In this document: piece by piece, positions 46,734 to 59,298 of the stretch
Position numbering within the stretch: the stretch's first letter is position 1
How the letters are laid out: the number at the start of each line of letters is the position of its first letter
Assembly (NCBI GenBank): GCA_024663395.1
Contig: JANFAH010000004.1
Span: 992,001-1,056,000 of the forward strand
Length of the DNA: 64,000 nt
DNA from: Pisolithus tinctorius
Lineage: Eukaryota; Basidiomycota; Agaricomycetes; Boletales; Pisolithaceae
Direction of reading: 5' to 3'
The notes under the pieces: model-generated
Told to the model about the DNA's origin: nothing
Seen by the model: the letters and a program-made list of their open reading frames with translations, nothing else
Database searches by the model: none
Translations under genes and position numbers: made by a program

Positions 46734-48761
46734 TCATAGGAAGCCTCCCACTCGTGGCAACGGGTTCCCTTGGTTGTTCGCCTTGACGCCAGCGCTCTGC
46801 GTGACAACTTTGGTCATCGAACCCTTGACGACCTGCTTCTCAACCGAGTTCGTGTTGAACGTCGTCCGCCGCATCCGACCATCTTGAGCAATATCCTCCG
46901 TGACGAGGTCGTTCCCGTTCGCAGTCAACTGCCCAGCAATTGGGCGTTCCGGGGATTGCGACTTGTAATTCTTCTGTGCTACCAACAGCGCTGCGCTATC
47001 TGATTACGGAGGATCGGTGAGAATGTCGACCCTGCAACGGAAAAAATGGAGAGGATGTATACCGATTTGGCTCATTCCACGATGATCTCCGTGGAACCAG
47101 TGTGATTTTTGCCGTTCAGAATATCTATACACGCATCAACGTTGACGAAGGGAAAACGAATTAAGCGAGTGCTCACTTGCGCAGGGGCCGCCCATCTCTT
47201 CCGAGGGGGCAGTAAGCACTCTCAATGTCACGTGCGTAGAACCTGAGGTTCTCAAGCTGGCTCCGAGCCACCTCCGACGACACGCACGAAAATGAAAGGA
47301 TAGACCGTGGATCCCGTTGTGCATAAGAAGGGTCCCCGATGAGATCACCCAACGTGCGCAACGCCATCTTCGTGCGCTCTGATACCGGGATCTTGGGAGG
47401 AATGAGGTCCGTCCGTGCCTTTGGCAACGTGGCGAGGAACTTGGAGAACGCCTGGTTGACCAGGGACGCGCTTCCGGGCATGATAGACATGCATGCCTTG
47501 GCACCTATACGGAGCAGTCACAAAGGGTCAAGATATCACTTCATGCCGATACTGGTACTTACCTTTTATCGTGAAGAGAGGTATATCGCCTTTGGCGTTG
47601 ATCAGTTGTTTCTTCAGGTTTTCGGCGTGTTTCAGAGGTGCAACGTCACTCTGCTCATTCTGTTGACAGTTAGTATGGAGCGGAAGTCGGACCGAGGGCC
47701 GTATTCACTTGTATAATTAAAACGGGACATCTTATACAAGCCAACTCCTTTTGGGTTAAAGGTGTCCGCTGCCCACGAGATGCAACCCATGAGAACCACA
47801 CGGAATCAACTGTCCAATCACTCACATTCATCATAATATTTACAAGCTCCACGATTCGTAACCGTTTCGTCGGTGGCGTCCACGCCTCCCAATATGCAAT
47901 CAGCTAGAACATGATTTTAGCTCAAGTGTCACGCGTGCGTCAGTTAACGTACGGCGTCTTGCAGATCCGTATTAGATGTCTAGACAAGAAGTATGTTTGG
48001 TGAGCGGACTCTTCCAAAGCAGTGCAAAAAAAAAAATGATGGCGCAAGACTTACCTCACCGGTCATGAACGTGACGACTTCACTAGCTGCGTGCTCAAAC
48101 GCGTCGAGATCGGCAGCGTAACACCAGAGTTGCAAGAGTTCGTCGTAGGCATTGAAGACCCATTTGAGCCTGTAAAAAAGTAGATAAGCAACCCGTAGGG
48201 ATCGTTATTCTTTCTCAGGGTAGGCACGCACTCCGTGGGGGGCGGTACATTGCACAGGGTTAGGCTCAGGACGAGTTCTGGCCACCTAAACAGCAGATAT
48301 GAAGAATGATGTAAGGGACGAAGGGAGAATGCACACACAACGCGGTTAGCCTAAGAACGGCGTTTACAGCTATACATTCGAAGGCGAGAAAATGACAAGC
48401 TGGGAGGAATAAGGCCTTGGGTGTCTATCAGTGCCAGAGGACGACAATTATCGAGAACGACGACGCATACCTGCATGGCTAAAGCAAGGTCTGCTGCATC
48501 AACATAGCAATCATGCAATTCGCTCGGCCGACAACGCGAACGACCCATGGTACGTTGATCGAAGGCAATGATGTTGTATTGAAGGCTGAGTCGTGGGTCA
48601 TCGAAATGTCTCTGCAACCACGTAGAGTCGAGGAAGAGCGGGTGTAGCATGATGATAGTAGGCTTGGATGGATCGAAACTGCCCACGTTCCCGTATACTG
48701 AGTTCGTCCTGTACCATAATGAAACGTAGTCTCCTCGAGAGGGTATGTCAACGAAAGGCAT
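46734..48761 (-). CDS. alpha/beta-hydrolase-fold protein, conserved in basidiomycetes
   Basis: I chose ATG 48761 (MPFVDIPSRGDYVSLWY) because the protein-like sequence begins there; an upstream in-frame ATG at 48833 is hydrophobic. Then TIIMLHPLFLDSTWLQ, IIAFDQRTMGRSRC and, across introns, CHFLAFECIAVNAVLRL, WPELVLSLTLCNVPPPTE, KWVFNAYDELLQLWCYAADL, an exon with FSKFLATLPKARTDLIPPK, and a last exon with RRTTFNTNSVEKQVVKGS ending at 46734. The oxyanion loop and the strand after it fit an alpha/beta hydrolase, but the usual GxSxG elbow is not seen; FECIA takes its place. The long C-terminal half matches no known domain that I can name. Several exon edges are approximate. Confidence 0.65.
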
Positions 48762-51700
48762 CGTTCGCTGTGGGGAGACGGTGACCGCGGACGGGAACAC
48801 CCACAAATATGACAGGGCAGAGAAAAAATTCAATGGCTGTATTGCACTTGAGTGCTGTCATGACAGCCCTGGAAAGCAATCATGGCAGACATAATATGCC
48901 CTCCGTTATCCGACGCCAACCTTTTTAGTCGTCTCCGCCGGACCCGCTTGCCATACTCGCTGTGGTCCAAGTCCGGACTCTTTCTCTCCAGCTAGTCGCC
49001 TTAACAAATCCGCCGGCATTTAATAGTTCTGCAGCAAATACAACACCCTAGTACACTTCCTTCGCAAAGTAGGCGGTGGAGTGGCCCAGGCATCGAATTG
49101 GTCACCAAGAGACTGCATTCTTCTCACGGAATCAATTTATTACTGAAGCCTGAAAGAAATCTGACATAATAGCCAATAGACCCCGAGTCGAGCAACCGTA
49201 TTGAAGCCCAGTGGTGGCTAAACTGGGCTAAACTCTGCGGCCATGCCAGTAAGCGTGACTACTGCCTCCGGTTACTACCACCGAAGAGGTGATTCCAAAG
49301 GCGCTAACAATACAGCAAGCCGAACGTTCGTAAAAATGGGATGGATGGCGCGAAGCGCTTAAGTCCCCCCCCGGAGTCTCCCCTACCTCCACAGCGGGTG
49401 GCCATTAAACCATGGATTTGACATGATAAACTTTTCGTGGAACCGTCAGGGCGGAGCAGGTTATGACCTGATGTCACCCCCTGGCACCCGAATTACTGGG
49501 ACATTCTACATCGTCCCCATCATGAATGACTTGTACAAAATGCTACCATTACTTTTCGTCCTCAAGTGGTTTCAGAACGGGACAATATGAGGTGACCCCG
49601 GCCCGAGCCTCATCACCATCATCCCACGGGATGGGCTAACCTTCGATCCCAAGCTTGAGCAATGTGTGAGAGCCACTTGGTGCCTGTCGCCATTGTTCAG
49701 TACGGCGTGCGCCACCCGAAGACTTGAGATGAGCCCTGATGAGCACCACACAGACAGAGCACATCAGATATACATATATAAATAACCTCGTTCGATTGTC
49801 TGCCGTCTTGCAACGTACCTATCATTTTCATCATGTCCAACAGGATAGGTGGATATGGCCTGATAGGGCTTCATGTCACATCCTGAGACCTTCATAGAAT
49901 CAAAGGAGAGTAAAGCCGATGGAAAGTCGTGCGAAATTGAGGTGGGTGACGGAACATGAATGACTCGATCAAATACGCACTGTGGACAATGAGACCTTGA
50001 CAGAACAATGGAAAAGCACCAAAGAACTAACGAAATTCCCGGCGTTCTATGTCATCACTGCGGCCCTGACAGGTTTACAGGGTGATTGTAGGCATCTGGA
50101 CAGAAGTATGAGTGCTTGAGCTCTAACCGCAATGGTGAAGAAACAGATACTTATGGCACTACGCTAACACTCAAGTACGTACTGTCGAAGAAGACGGTAC
50201 CTGTAGTAGCGTTAGTAACATGTGTATCGGCGGTCGCAGGAAGAAGTGAAGAAGGGGTCATGAGACCGTTGCCTGACAAATTATCCGACAAGCAAAAAAC
50301 GCACATTCTGTACCTGTGCTCTCACTCCCAACTGCCCCTGAAGGCCACCTAATGGATATCAAACTACTGTAGTGGTCAGCACACTGAAAGACCGCAAAAA
50401 CATACGCCAGACAGTGATGACAAAGCAACATACCAGTACGATCGCGGGATTAATCGTGTCCAGTCTCTGGGTACTTACTTACTGCTATGATCGACCCCAC
50501 TTGAGGCTCTAAACCTTCGGCGGTATATACGCTATTTCCGTAGCGGACACCGACAACTAAGAAGTTCAATTGAACTTGTGACTAGCACTTCGACAGCTTC
50601 ATTATCACGAACCTACAGTGACTGTGAGTCGTTGGTTTCCAAACTTATCTACAAAAGCGTCGAAACACGCTATGCGCGTGCGCTTGCTGCTCTGATTGGA
50701 CAATTTAGACTTCCTTTAGATAATAATGAAGACAAGGGTTTACGACAAAACTAAGTCAAACGGGGACACTTTCCCAAGATATATCCTCGCCTATTACCAG
50801 TAGGTGACAGACCGAGTAGGGACCGAGCCAAGATGTACACTGATATGTGAACCTTGTGTTCTGGTGAGTTGGATATGGTATGATCGTACTCACGTGTGCC
50901 ACTTATCATTAACGAGCTTACTCACGCTCCAAACGCTATCTGTATCCCGTCTTTGCCTCGAGTGCTTCGACCCGTTAGATGCCTACAATTCATTGCCACC
51001 ATGATTTGAATTGGGCTTTGTTTATGGGAAGGTTGCGGATGTCGAAAAATGAGCGACGAAATTTCCAGATGCAGTGACCTTGTAAACAAGGTGATGCTCT
51101 GCCTTATAAGGAATTATATGTCTTCCCCTACCACGATCTTGTCATCACATGGCCAAGGTTGGGAGGTGTCGCTTGGAGAGGCCTGTTAGCATGTAATTGC
51201 TTAATCGCGTACGCTGACGTGGTCAGTGCGCCGCCGTTTACATTGGTCCAGTGTTGGTCACTACACTCGCAGCAGTCCCCCGGGTTCCACAGGGTAAGGA
51301 TGCCTAGCCTGAAAGAGACAGTACCTGTAAGCCAGACCCATACATTTCCTGCACTTACTATCTAGCCATTGAATTATCTTGAAAGGTTGAAGTAGGTCGA
51401 CTTGGGAGCCGGAGATGATTCAGCATCAAGAAGTACGTGCTGAAACTTATCCCGTGCCATCCCCGATTCCTCTCACCTTTTTAGACCGGTGTGTCTACTG
51501 CATACGTACACTGGCTTCTTCAAGCATATGCACCGGAACAGGTCGGCGTTTACAGAATGATTCACCTGTTCAGAATGGTTTCAGGGACGTTACCGTCACT
51601 GATTCATAACTTACAGCACATAGTTTAAGTCACCCTCAAGCTTCTGATAGTTCGTACTGCCAGAGTATGGTGGGCTATGGTGTATACTCGACTGTGCCAT

Positions 51701-52241
51701 CAGTCTTCTCCGAGAGCAGTTAAATTGAAGACAGCAGATGTCAAGTATCAGTGCTACTTATGCTTAAACCTGTGTTTGATCCAAGCTCGGAATCAGGCGT
51801 GATGTGATAAGTGAAGGGTATATCATTGCATTGTCACGACATGTGTAGGCTCGCAACTATACATGGAAACCCTCGATTTCAGAAGAACATTGGTGGTAGA
51901 TCACAATTGGCCCCATGTTGAAACGTTCGAAACGTTGAAGCCTGGCCGCCTACGATTGGCTAATATATGCTGCGGAAAATAATCACAATGTGATATGATG
52001 AAGGTCAGTGAAATGACTCGATGTCTGTGATTTAACCTTACGCCTCGGTTGTCACCTTGCACTATGATATGTCCTGCTCAGATCAATTAATGGGGCCTAG
52101 GGTCGACAGGCGAACAGGCGACGTCACGGCTCCGGTGTGCACGCAGGTGGACCGGATCCCGAGTCGCTTTTACAGGCACCGCAGACAATGATTGATGACG
52201 TCGTCGCAAGACAAACAATATAGAATGCATCTAGTCAATGA

Positions 52242-52256
52242 GTGTTGCTGCAACAC
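52242..52256. repeat. short palindrome (6-bp arms)
   Basis: GTGTTG CTG CAACAC is a perfect inverted repeat with a 3-base loop. It is one of three in 600 bases of non-coding DNA. Confidence 0.7.
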
Positions 52257-52363
52257 GAGTATATCGCTGTAGGCGCGTTCCCGAATAACATCCGGTAGTT
52301 GTCTGATCTCCCAGAAGGGCCAGAAGTCCAAAACTTCAGATGGGCGGTGTCACACGATGCATG

Positions 52364-52387
52364 GGTCCTGCATATTAGTGCAGGACC
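52364..52387. repeat. inverted repeat (9-bp arms, 6-base loop)
   Basis: GGTCCTGCA TATTAG TGCAGGACC has perfect arms. It could form a hairpin in RNA, but there is no T-run after it and no gene nearby. Confidence 0.75.
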
Positions 52388-52809
52388 GGCCCATAGACGT
52401 GTCGAGGTTCCGCCCTGTGTACATAGATCGTGGGGATGTTGCCTGATATTCGGCCGCCCGCAAATTGCACAGCTTTAGTACACCATCAGGGGCGTGACTG
52501 GCAGTGTAGAGTAACACCTGGTAAAGATCACTGGTGCGACCAGTGGTTTGAAGTGTTGCGGAAACCCGCTGGGAGAAGTTTCGTATCAAAGGATAATAGT
52601 GGAAGACCTTTTAGAACAGATGTCGAACGTGGATTTGAGTTATGTCGGGTTTGGGATTTTGGTGTCTGGTTCCATCACTAATTTCTGCACAGCATATATC
52701 TGTTTCAGCGGGATCATCGGGCGCGATGACACCCGCCTGCACTGTAACCGGCTGTAACATTGACGACAGGGCGATGGGCCGACCCGAGGCCACCCACAGT
52801 GCTATACGA

Positions 52810-52832
52810 ACAGGTACGAACTTCGTACCTGT
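52810..52832. repeat. 23-bp palindrome (11-bp arms)
   Basis: ACAGGTACGAA C TTCGTACCTGT is perfect over 11 bases on each side of a single central base. This form suits a dimeric DNA-binding protein better than an RNA hairpin. There is no gene in the flanks. Confidence 0.85.
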
Positions 52833-54501
52833 GTGGACACACTATGCCCAGCCTTCCGTGCGCTACAATTGTTCCTGAAACGTTCAATACGGGCGAATCT
52901 GTTTGGATCATAGGAGAATTCCGATGGTTAGAGAAAGTGTGGTTGAAACTTGAGGTCGGGAACATAGTTCGCTGATGGCGATGGTCTCCCTCAAATCTCC
53001 CTGACACGTTAACGTGTCTTCTACTCCACACTGCCACATACCGGGACAGCTAATAATGGTGGGGAAAAACATATCCGGACCGGGTCAACGGACGTCTTCA
53101 AACTTCGACTGAGGCGGAAACAGCACCTGCTCTGCGGGCACGAACAAAGCAACAGCACCATATATAATTTTTCTTCCATGGAACGTAAGAAGTGCACAGG
53201 GGGACTAACTAATACTTCGTAGACTGTAAGCCAGAAGAGGGTCACCTGCTAGCTGGATGTGCTAGAAGCGGACGCCAACGGCAGATGAAATTTTACTCGG
53301 CAGTCGGTGCTAGGGCCGTTGGGAACGTAGACACACCGAAAGAAAGTCCGGGCTGTGCAACGGATCTTGCAAATACGTAGTGGACAGAGCATGTACTCCG
53401 CGCAGTGCGAAGTGCCTCGCTCGCCATGGGAACGTACACCCCGAAAAGAGCCGTCATGCATCATGGCAGCTCCTGTCTGTAGATCATTGGGTCTTTGGCG
53501 TAATGTGATTAGCCGTTTCCTCTTCTCGGAGAAAGGCGTGCTCATTGCTGATTCTACTGCATCTTGCATGACTTCCTCGGAAGCTGGATACCAACAGCCA
53601 TGGAGTAGGTTTGCGCACTGCTTGAAAGGCTAATTAGGGAGTTGACTGACGACATAAGTCAGCACGTCAGTTTTCCCCTATGTGCTATTTGACAGCGCGA
53701 GATGGAAGTTCCGGGTCGGAGTCTGTCGGAATATTGCGAGGCTGTTCGACTTGATCCCGAGGTGCCAAGTTCCACTCCTCCAGGGGCCGACACCAAGTGA
53801 AAAAAAAAACCTATTACATCGTCGGAACATCGTGTGGGTGATGCGCGCTTCAGCTCAAACCCGGGTCGAGTCCCGTGACACACATCTCGATGGTACGGCA
53901 CCGTGTCACGTCGGAATGGACGAGATGTAACACCAACAAGATGTAACTCTATTGTGTTGTAATACATAAGTCGATATACAGCAGCTTTTCGTAATTCCAT
54001 CGTCTGATGCGGATAACAGCGAGACACGAGTGATTCTTGTGCGCGTGCCATGGGTGTGACGAGTGACCGCGATATCGTGCAGCCTGAAGCTGAAGGATAG
54101 CTCCCGGAATGCATATCGGTTCGGGTGTCAACGTGATGTCGAGACGACGCAATGTGGCGAGTACTCCGACTCACAACGTTTGCGATAGACGCTCACAGAC
54201 GATAGTGCACAAGGAGATAACGACGAGGATTTGATTGGCGGCTGACAAAAATGATGTGACGGGGGGTTACTAATAATTATGGCGGCCGCCCGACATTACG
54301 GCATGGCGAAATAATAATGGAGAATTATCAAATCAAACCAAATAAATAAGGCAGTTCTGCCCACGCGCCAAGGTCGTTCTTCTACCCTGCTCCCCTCCGA
54401 TCGACGACAACCCGTCTTCTCCTTTCATCTTCTGTTTCTGTTCTGCTTTCCATCTTCTTCCATCTTCTTGACAGACACCCCTCGTTCCCTTCCCTTTCGC
54501 A

Positions 54502-56625
54502 ATGTCAACAGAGCAGGCAGACCAACAATCCCAATCGTGCTCGTCCCACATGATGAAGACAACAAAGCGCGGGAGGCCCTTCCTCAAGGTGTGCCCTCCG
54601 ATTCCATCATTCAACTCCCCTAACCCATCTCCCAATACACTCAGGATACTCTCGACCTCTTTGCCACTCTCATCGTGTCCCTTCAATTGACTCCTCACAA
54701 GCAATACTTTCGCACTTTTCCAAATTCTTTTACTACGTTAGTTTCATCCCATCCATCCCAGGGTTCACTTTCTGAGCTCCCATTTCTCCAGCGATGAAGC
54801 AGCCCACAACCTGGCATCCTTGAAATTCTCGCAATCGAACCGCGGGCCGGATCCAAGAGACAAATCACGAATAGTGACGACTACCACCACGACTACCTTT
54901 TCCATGACCAGGGACATGGCCAAGGCGATGTGTCAACACTTTATGGATGCCCGTCTGATTGAGAATGCTGCGGATCAGGGCTCAAATCTCTTCAAGGATC
55001 GTGGTACTTATGTCCTCACTCCCAAGGGTCTCCACGTTCTAGAGCGGTTCATCTCAAAAAACGGCATCAACGCGGATCATCTGCAGCAGGCTTTTGCTTC
55101 CCAGCCCATCTGCGTCAGGTTGTTACACTTGGAGCGTCGTGCGGCAGATGATGAGATTATCGTCACCCAATCTGTCATCACCGCTCTTTTCCGTCGATTT
55201 GTTGGCCGTCAGGCGAACTATCTTCCTTCTCAATCCATCCCTTCGGACGCCTTCCAAGAATACCAAGAACGAACAAAAGGTATCCAGTTGAGTAATATTC
55301 AGGACAAAGCGACCATTCCTGGCAAAGGAGTCGTCACCCACAAGTACTGTTTCTCCGCTGTCAGTGCGTTGGAATGGCTCTGTGATTTCACCTCCGTCGT
55401 GGGAAGAGAGGAGGCTGCAGAAATGGCCGCCCAGTTTGTTCGTTTCGGTCTCATCGCCCTCGTCAGTGACAAGAGAAAGAACAACGACTCTGCCATCATT
55501 TTCACCGTCCGTGGATCGACACCCGGAGGCAACTCGCCAGTCAGTGTGAGTATCCCCTTTGTCTCGTTTTTGGTTGTTCTCCTCATGCCCGTCGTTTCAG
55601 CCGCACGGCGAGTTCCGATGCACCGCGAAAGCCATCTACAAAATTACGGAAGAAGGAAAACGTGTTGCTCAGTGGGACGAGTCGACTCCGTCACCTTTCA
55701 GCTCGACAACTAATCTCCATGGTGACCGTGCTTCGCTCGACAGTGCCGCAGTTGAGACGGGGTCCAAGTGTGGGCCCGATGCTGCTGTTAGCGCTGCGGA
55801 TGCAAAGATCCACCGTCGTATTTCCATGGCCGAGAAACTCCACGCTTCCTATGAAGCAGGAGAGAAGAAGGGTAACGTCAAGAGCAACATGGATCGTTTG
55901 AACTACATCCTCGAAGAGCCTGCGTATCGCGGACTTTTCCGAGACTTCCTCAAGGCCAATTTCTGCGAAGAGAACCTGGCCTTTTGGTTGGACGTCGAGG
56001 ATTTCAAGCGCAAGTTTAGCACCACCTCGAGCGCACAAGCTACTGCTTCTCCCCGACTTGGCAAGTCTACGCCAGGCCAAGCTGCTATGGAGCGCCACCA
56101 CGAATGTCTCATCCAGACTGCCCTTCAGATCTACCACAAATATCTTGCGCCGTCAAGTCAACACGAGCTCAACATTGATCACGGTTTGCGGCTGGATCTT
56201 GCGAGCTACCTTGGCGAAGTCATTACCAACTTGAATGGAAAGTCATTCGATGGCCAAGTCAATCCAAACCACTTCAATGCGACGCAGCTACAAATGCTTA
56301 TTAAGCTGTACTCACGCATTCAAACCCATGTCCTTCGATTGATGGCGACGGATTCGTTGCCGAAGGTACGTACTCACTTAACTTCTTCGTCACGTTGCCG
56401 ACGCATCGTATGTAGTTTGTCAAGACTCCGCGCTTTGTAGAAGCACGCCAACATCTTGGAGAAGGTGTTGGAGCGAACGAAGATGTACTCTTCCTGACGA
56501 GCCCTCATGCGCCACCTGGTCTTGGTGAAGAAGAGGCTGGAGGGGCGTATATGACCGTCTCCGCGAAGGCGAGCGAGCAGCGTGAACACAGAAGCCAGAT
56601 ATCTGAATCTCATACATCCTCATGA
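54502..56625 (+). CDS. RGS protein with DEP domains (FlbA/Sst2/Thn1 type)
   Basis: A GTPase-activating protein for heterotrimeric G-alpha subunits, acting at the plasma membrane. ATG 54502 opens a short exon, MSTEQADQQSQ. Two further exons lead to TRDMAKAMCQHFMDARLIEN and LFKDRGTYVLTPKGLHVLE, a fungal DEP-type module. A second DEP follows (VVTHKYCFSAVSALEWLCDF to ALVSDK). After an intron comes EFRCTAKAIYKITEEGKRVA, and then the RGS domain in the last third: LNYILEEPAYRGLFRDFLKA, ENLAFWLDVEDFKRKF, and HFNATQLQMLIKLYSRIQTH. A last exon after the intron near 56367 gives FVKTPRFVEARQ and ends SESHTSS at 56625. In relatives this protein controls colony and aerial-hypha growth; Schizophyllum thn1 is the best-known. 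Confidence 0.88.
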
Positions 56626-57286
56626 ACCGTGATCATCCGTTCATCCATATTCCTCATGTCATGAGTCTATTACTCGTCGACGCAACCCTTGGCGCATTAC
56701 CCTGCAATATCTCCATCGCTACTGTGCTCTCGATTTCGTGTCATGTTTTGACAATGATTCCAGTCCTTACCCGGGGGGAGGAACTTTTTTTTATTCATTC
56801 ATATTTTCTCCACAATAATTTTTCCTTATGGTTGACCGCATTAGTAGTTTTACTTTCATGGGTACGTTCGTCGTACTTTGATATCCCATCCCACTTTCTC
56901 TTCCCTTCACAACACATGATGAACCTCCTCCCTCCGACATTTTTACATTCACTTTGCGATGTACCATTTATTAATACTTTACACATACCACACTGCCTCC
57001 TCGCATCGGTACTTGACTAATGGCCCCTCGTAGTCCCTAGCATGGTGTCGTATATTATCTATTTTGTGGGTGACCTTGCACCCAGAGGATCAGATCTTCA
57101 GATTGATTTGTGTGCACCCATGGAAGCATTTTGTGCATTATGTAATCGTCGGTCTACCTTCCTGCTTGCCTCGCGCATGCAAGACTAGTGTCACTGCACC
57201 ACCACAAGTCCCGGGTTGATCGCACTTAGTTTTTCCCTGAAACCCGTTGACCTGTGACAACTTGACCCTGTCCCCTTCGTCAGGCC
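56626..57286. other. intergenic, RGS gene to MAPR gene
   Basis: About 660 bases between two genes in the same direction. It is T-rich and has no recognisable coding sequence. A CCAAT-like or TATA element is not obvious. Confidence 0.4.
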
Positions 57287-58514
57287 ATGTCGTGGATTTT
57301 GAACCCGAGTGGGGATGTACCTCGACCTCCAGGCTCAACGGAGGAGCTCGTGGAGGACCCCACTGATCCGTCCCGCAAAGTGAGACGAAAAGCTGCGAAC
57401 CAGCCCTTCCTCGCGTAAGTGGAGCTCTTCACGGCCTCCGGTGAAGCCTATATCCGTCCCATTCACTCACCGCGCGACTATCTGCAGGTACAAGGAGTAT
57501 CGGAAGAAACAGGAACAGGAGCACCAAGCATGGCTCCTTCGGAAGCAGGAACGCGAGGAGAAGCTCTCGCGGGGTGAAACAGTCGGACCGGAAGAGCGCG
57601 ATCCAACCGCGGAGGAAGAAGTTGGACTTCTTGGCTTATTGAAGTTCACGGTTTACATGCTCCTGATTATCGTTCTCGCCGGCAAGTTCTTCACCGGAAG
57701 CTTCTTGTGGGAGTATGACGGGAAATGGGTTAGGCTGAAGACGTATTTGCCTGTGAGTGATGAGTTGTAGTGGTTTCGTGTTATGTGTATATTGATTTTA
57801 GGTTCTGATGCTCCCTCGTTATATGCCGATGGGAAAATGTGTAGGAAAACAACGGCCGCTTATTCTCTGAATCGTACCTCTCAACATTCGATGGGAGAGA
57901 TGAAAATAAGCCCCTGTATCTTGCGGTACGGCATTCTTACTTGAGTTGATCCTTGAGCCCAACCGCGGAGTATTGACGATGCACAAAAGATTGACGGCGA
58001 CGTGTACGATGTTTCCAGCAACAGGAGGACGTACGGTCCTGGAGGACCCTATCGCCACATGTAGGTTCTGCTCCATCATCCACGTACTAATCAAGTATTT
58101 CTTCATGGGACGTCGTTCACACGATCTACACAGGGCCGGAGTTGATGCCGCAAGGTCTTTTGCTACGGGATGTTTCGCAACACACCGTACCCACGACTTG
58201 CGGGGACTCTCCGAGGAGGAGCTTCAGGTGGGCAAGGCCTCCGATGGTCATGAACTGCATATTTGTCCTCTATCTCACTCGTATTTGAATTACAGAGCGT
58301 TCGACATTGGAAACGTTTCTTTGCCGATCACAAGACATACTTCAAGGTAGGAAGGGTGCTTCACCCACCCGTTGATCCAGAGAGCCCGATCCCGGAGCCA
58401 TGTGATCCATCCAAAGCACACGTGCAACCCACGGAGAATGATCTGAGAAAGGGAAGGAGACTAGTGGAATCTAAGCATTCAGTACCTAGCCACAAAGAAC
58501 ATGCGGAACTCTAG
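57287..58514 (+). CDS. membrane-associated cytochrome b5-like haem protein (MAPR/DAP1 family)
   Basis: ATG 57287 gives MSWILNPSGDVPRPPGS. After an intron come a basic coiled stretch and one membrane segment (LLGLLKFTVYMLLIIVLAGKFF). Four later short exons build the haem domain: NGRLFSESYLSTFDGRDENK, PLYLA/IDGDVYDVS, NRRTYGPGGPYRHM/AG, VDAARSFATGCFATHRTHDL, RGLSEEELQ and, after an intron, SVRHWKRFFADHKTYFKVGR, ending HKEHAEL at 58514. The Tyr of TYGPGGPY is the family's haem ligand. Yeast DAP1 and animal PGRMC1 bind haem and assist P450 enzymes of sterol synthesis. The same role here is inference. ERG27 is elsewhere in the window but not adjacent. Confidence 0.85.
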
Positions 58515-58704
58515 ATTAAGCGGAGACTTGTACATATCTAACTAGCATGCTTTAGGTGGCGTGATTTTTCAGGCTGATACGATCAGCCGGCGGAAAGGCA
58601 CGAGAAAACATAGGAGTTTGCGCTGCGTGAATTAGAACATGAAAGCCTTAAGCTAGCAGGGTGCAGAAGGGATATCTAAAGTGAGATGGGATGTGGGCCG
58701 GGGT

Positions 58705-59298
58705 CTAGAGGGATGCAGAGTGGATGGCATTAACATGGCCCTGATTCACTGGCAGTGGTGTCTGCGCGCCAGGTACTCCGTGGGTTAAGAAGTAATTTCT
58801 CAAGATAGGGAAATCCGCAATGGATCCATTTACCATTGACGTGAAGGGGCTCTCTCGGTATTTTGCTACGATGATATTGCCTCGCCACGCACTTGCCTCT
58901 CGGAACGATTTCCCCTGAATCTGAATTTCGCGGATGAACTTGTTGACTGGGAAGGGCATTCCGTCTCGGGACACGACTGGGTAGAATATAACATATGGAT
59001 GCGTAAACTTCTTGTTCATGCAATCCAACGCTTCCACAAGCTAATCAGGCATTCCACCATTGTTAGCGCCCCGAAATCGAGTTCATAGATTACTCACGTG
59101 GTAGCTCCAGGCGCGAGGTCCAAGTCCCTCGGCGATGTAGTCCATGTAGACCTCGGGATGAGGCATACGGACAGGCAGTCCGCTGTACGGTGCTAGTGGG
59201 TCCTGCACCGTCGCGGGGCTGGTCATGAGGGGGACCATATGAGGGTTGCGACCGTCGGATGGGAAGAGGAGGGCTTCGAAGGACACAAGCTGATCCAT
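58705..59298 (-). CDS. conserved basidiomycete protein of unknown function
   Basis: Two exons. ATG 59298 gives MDQLVSFEALLFPSDGRNPH, then VPLMTSPATVQDP, RMPHPEVYMDYIAEGLGPRA and WSYH. The intron (GTGAGT ... GATTAG, about 59096-59038) leads to LVEALDCMNKKFTHPYVIFY, PVVSRDGMPFPVNKFIREIQ and YFLTHGVPGAQ, ending at 58705. The dense aromatic and Met-Pro pattern is one I recall from many Agaricomycetes, with no known domain. No signal or membrane segment is visible. It is probably cytosolic, and I cannot assign a function. Confidence 0.68.

Larger units (their letters stand above)
48762..54501. other. 5.7 kb gene-free region
   Basis: I see no supportable gene here. Open frames are short, unspliceable and without motifs. 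There is no transposase, reverse transcriptase or long repeat that I can detect by eye. Several perfect short palindromes (given separately) and a small direct repeat, ACAGGCGA ACAGGCGA near 52112, cluster at 52.1-52.9 kb. The right 200 bases, with CT-rich tracts, are probably the RGS promoter and leader, and the left end is the hydrolase promoter. It may be a decayed transposon, or intergenic DNA with non-coding transcripts. Confidence 0.45.

Noticed and set aside
53862..53876. A tRNA-like B box (CGGGTCGAGTCCCG)
   Set aside because: The arm has a 4-bp stem and a 6-base loop, no matching A box lies upstream, and no acceptor stem forms.
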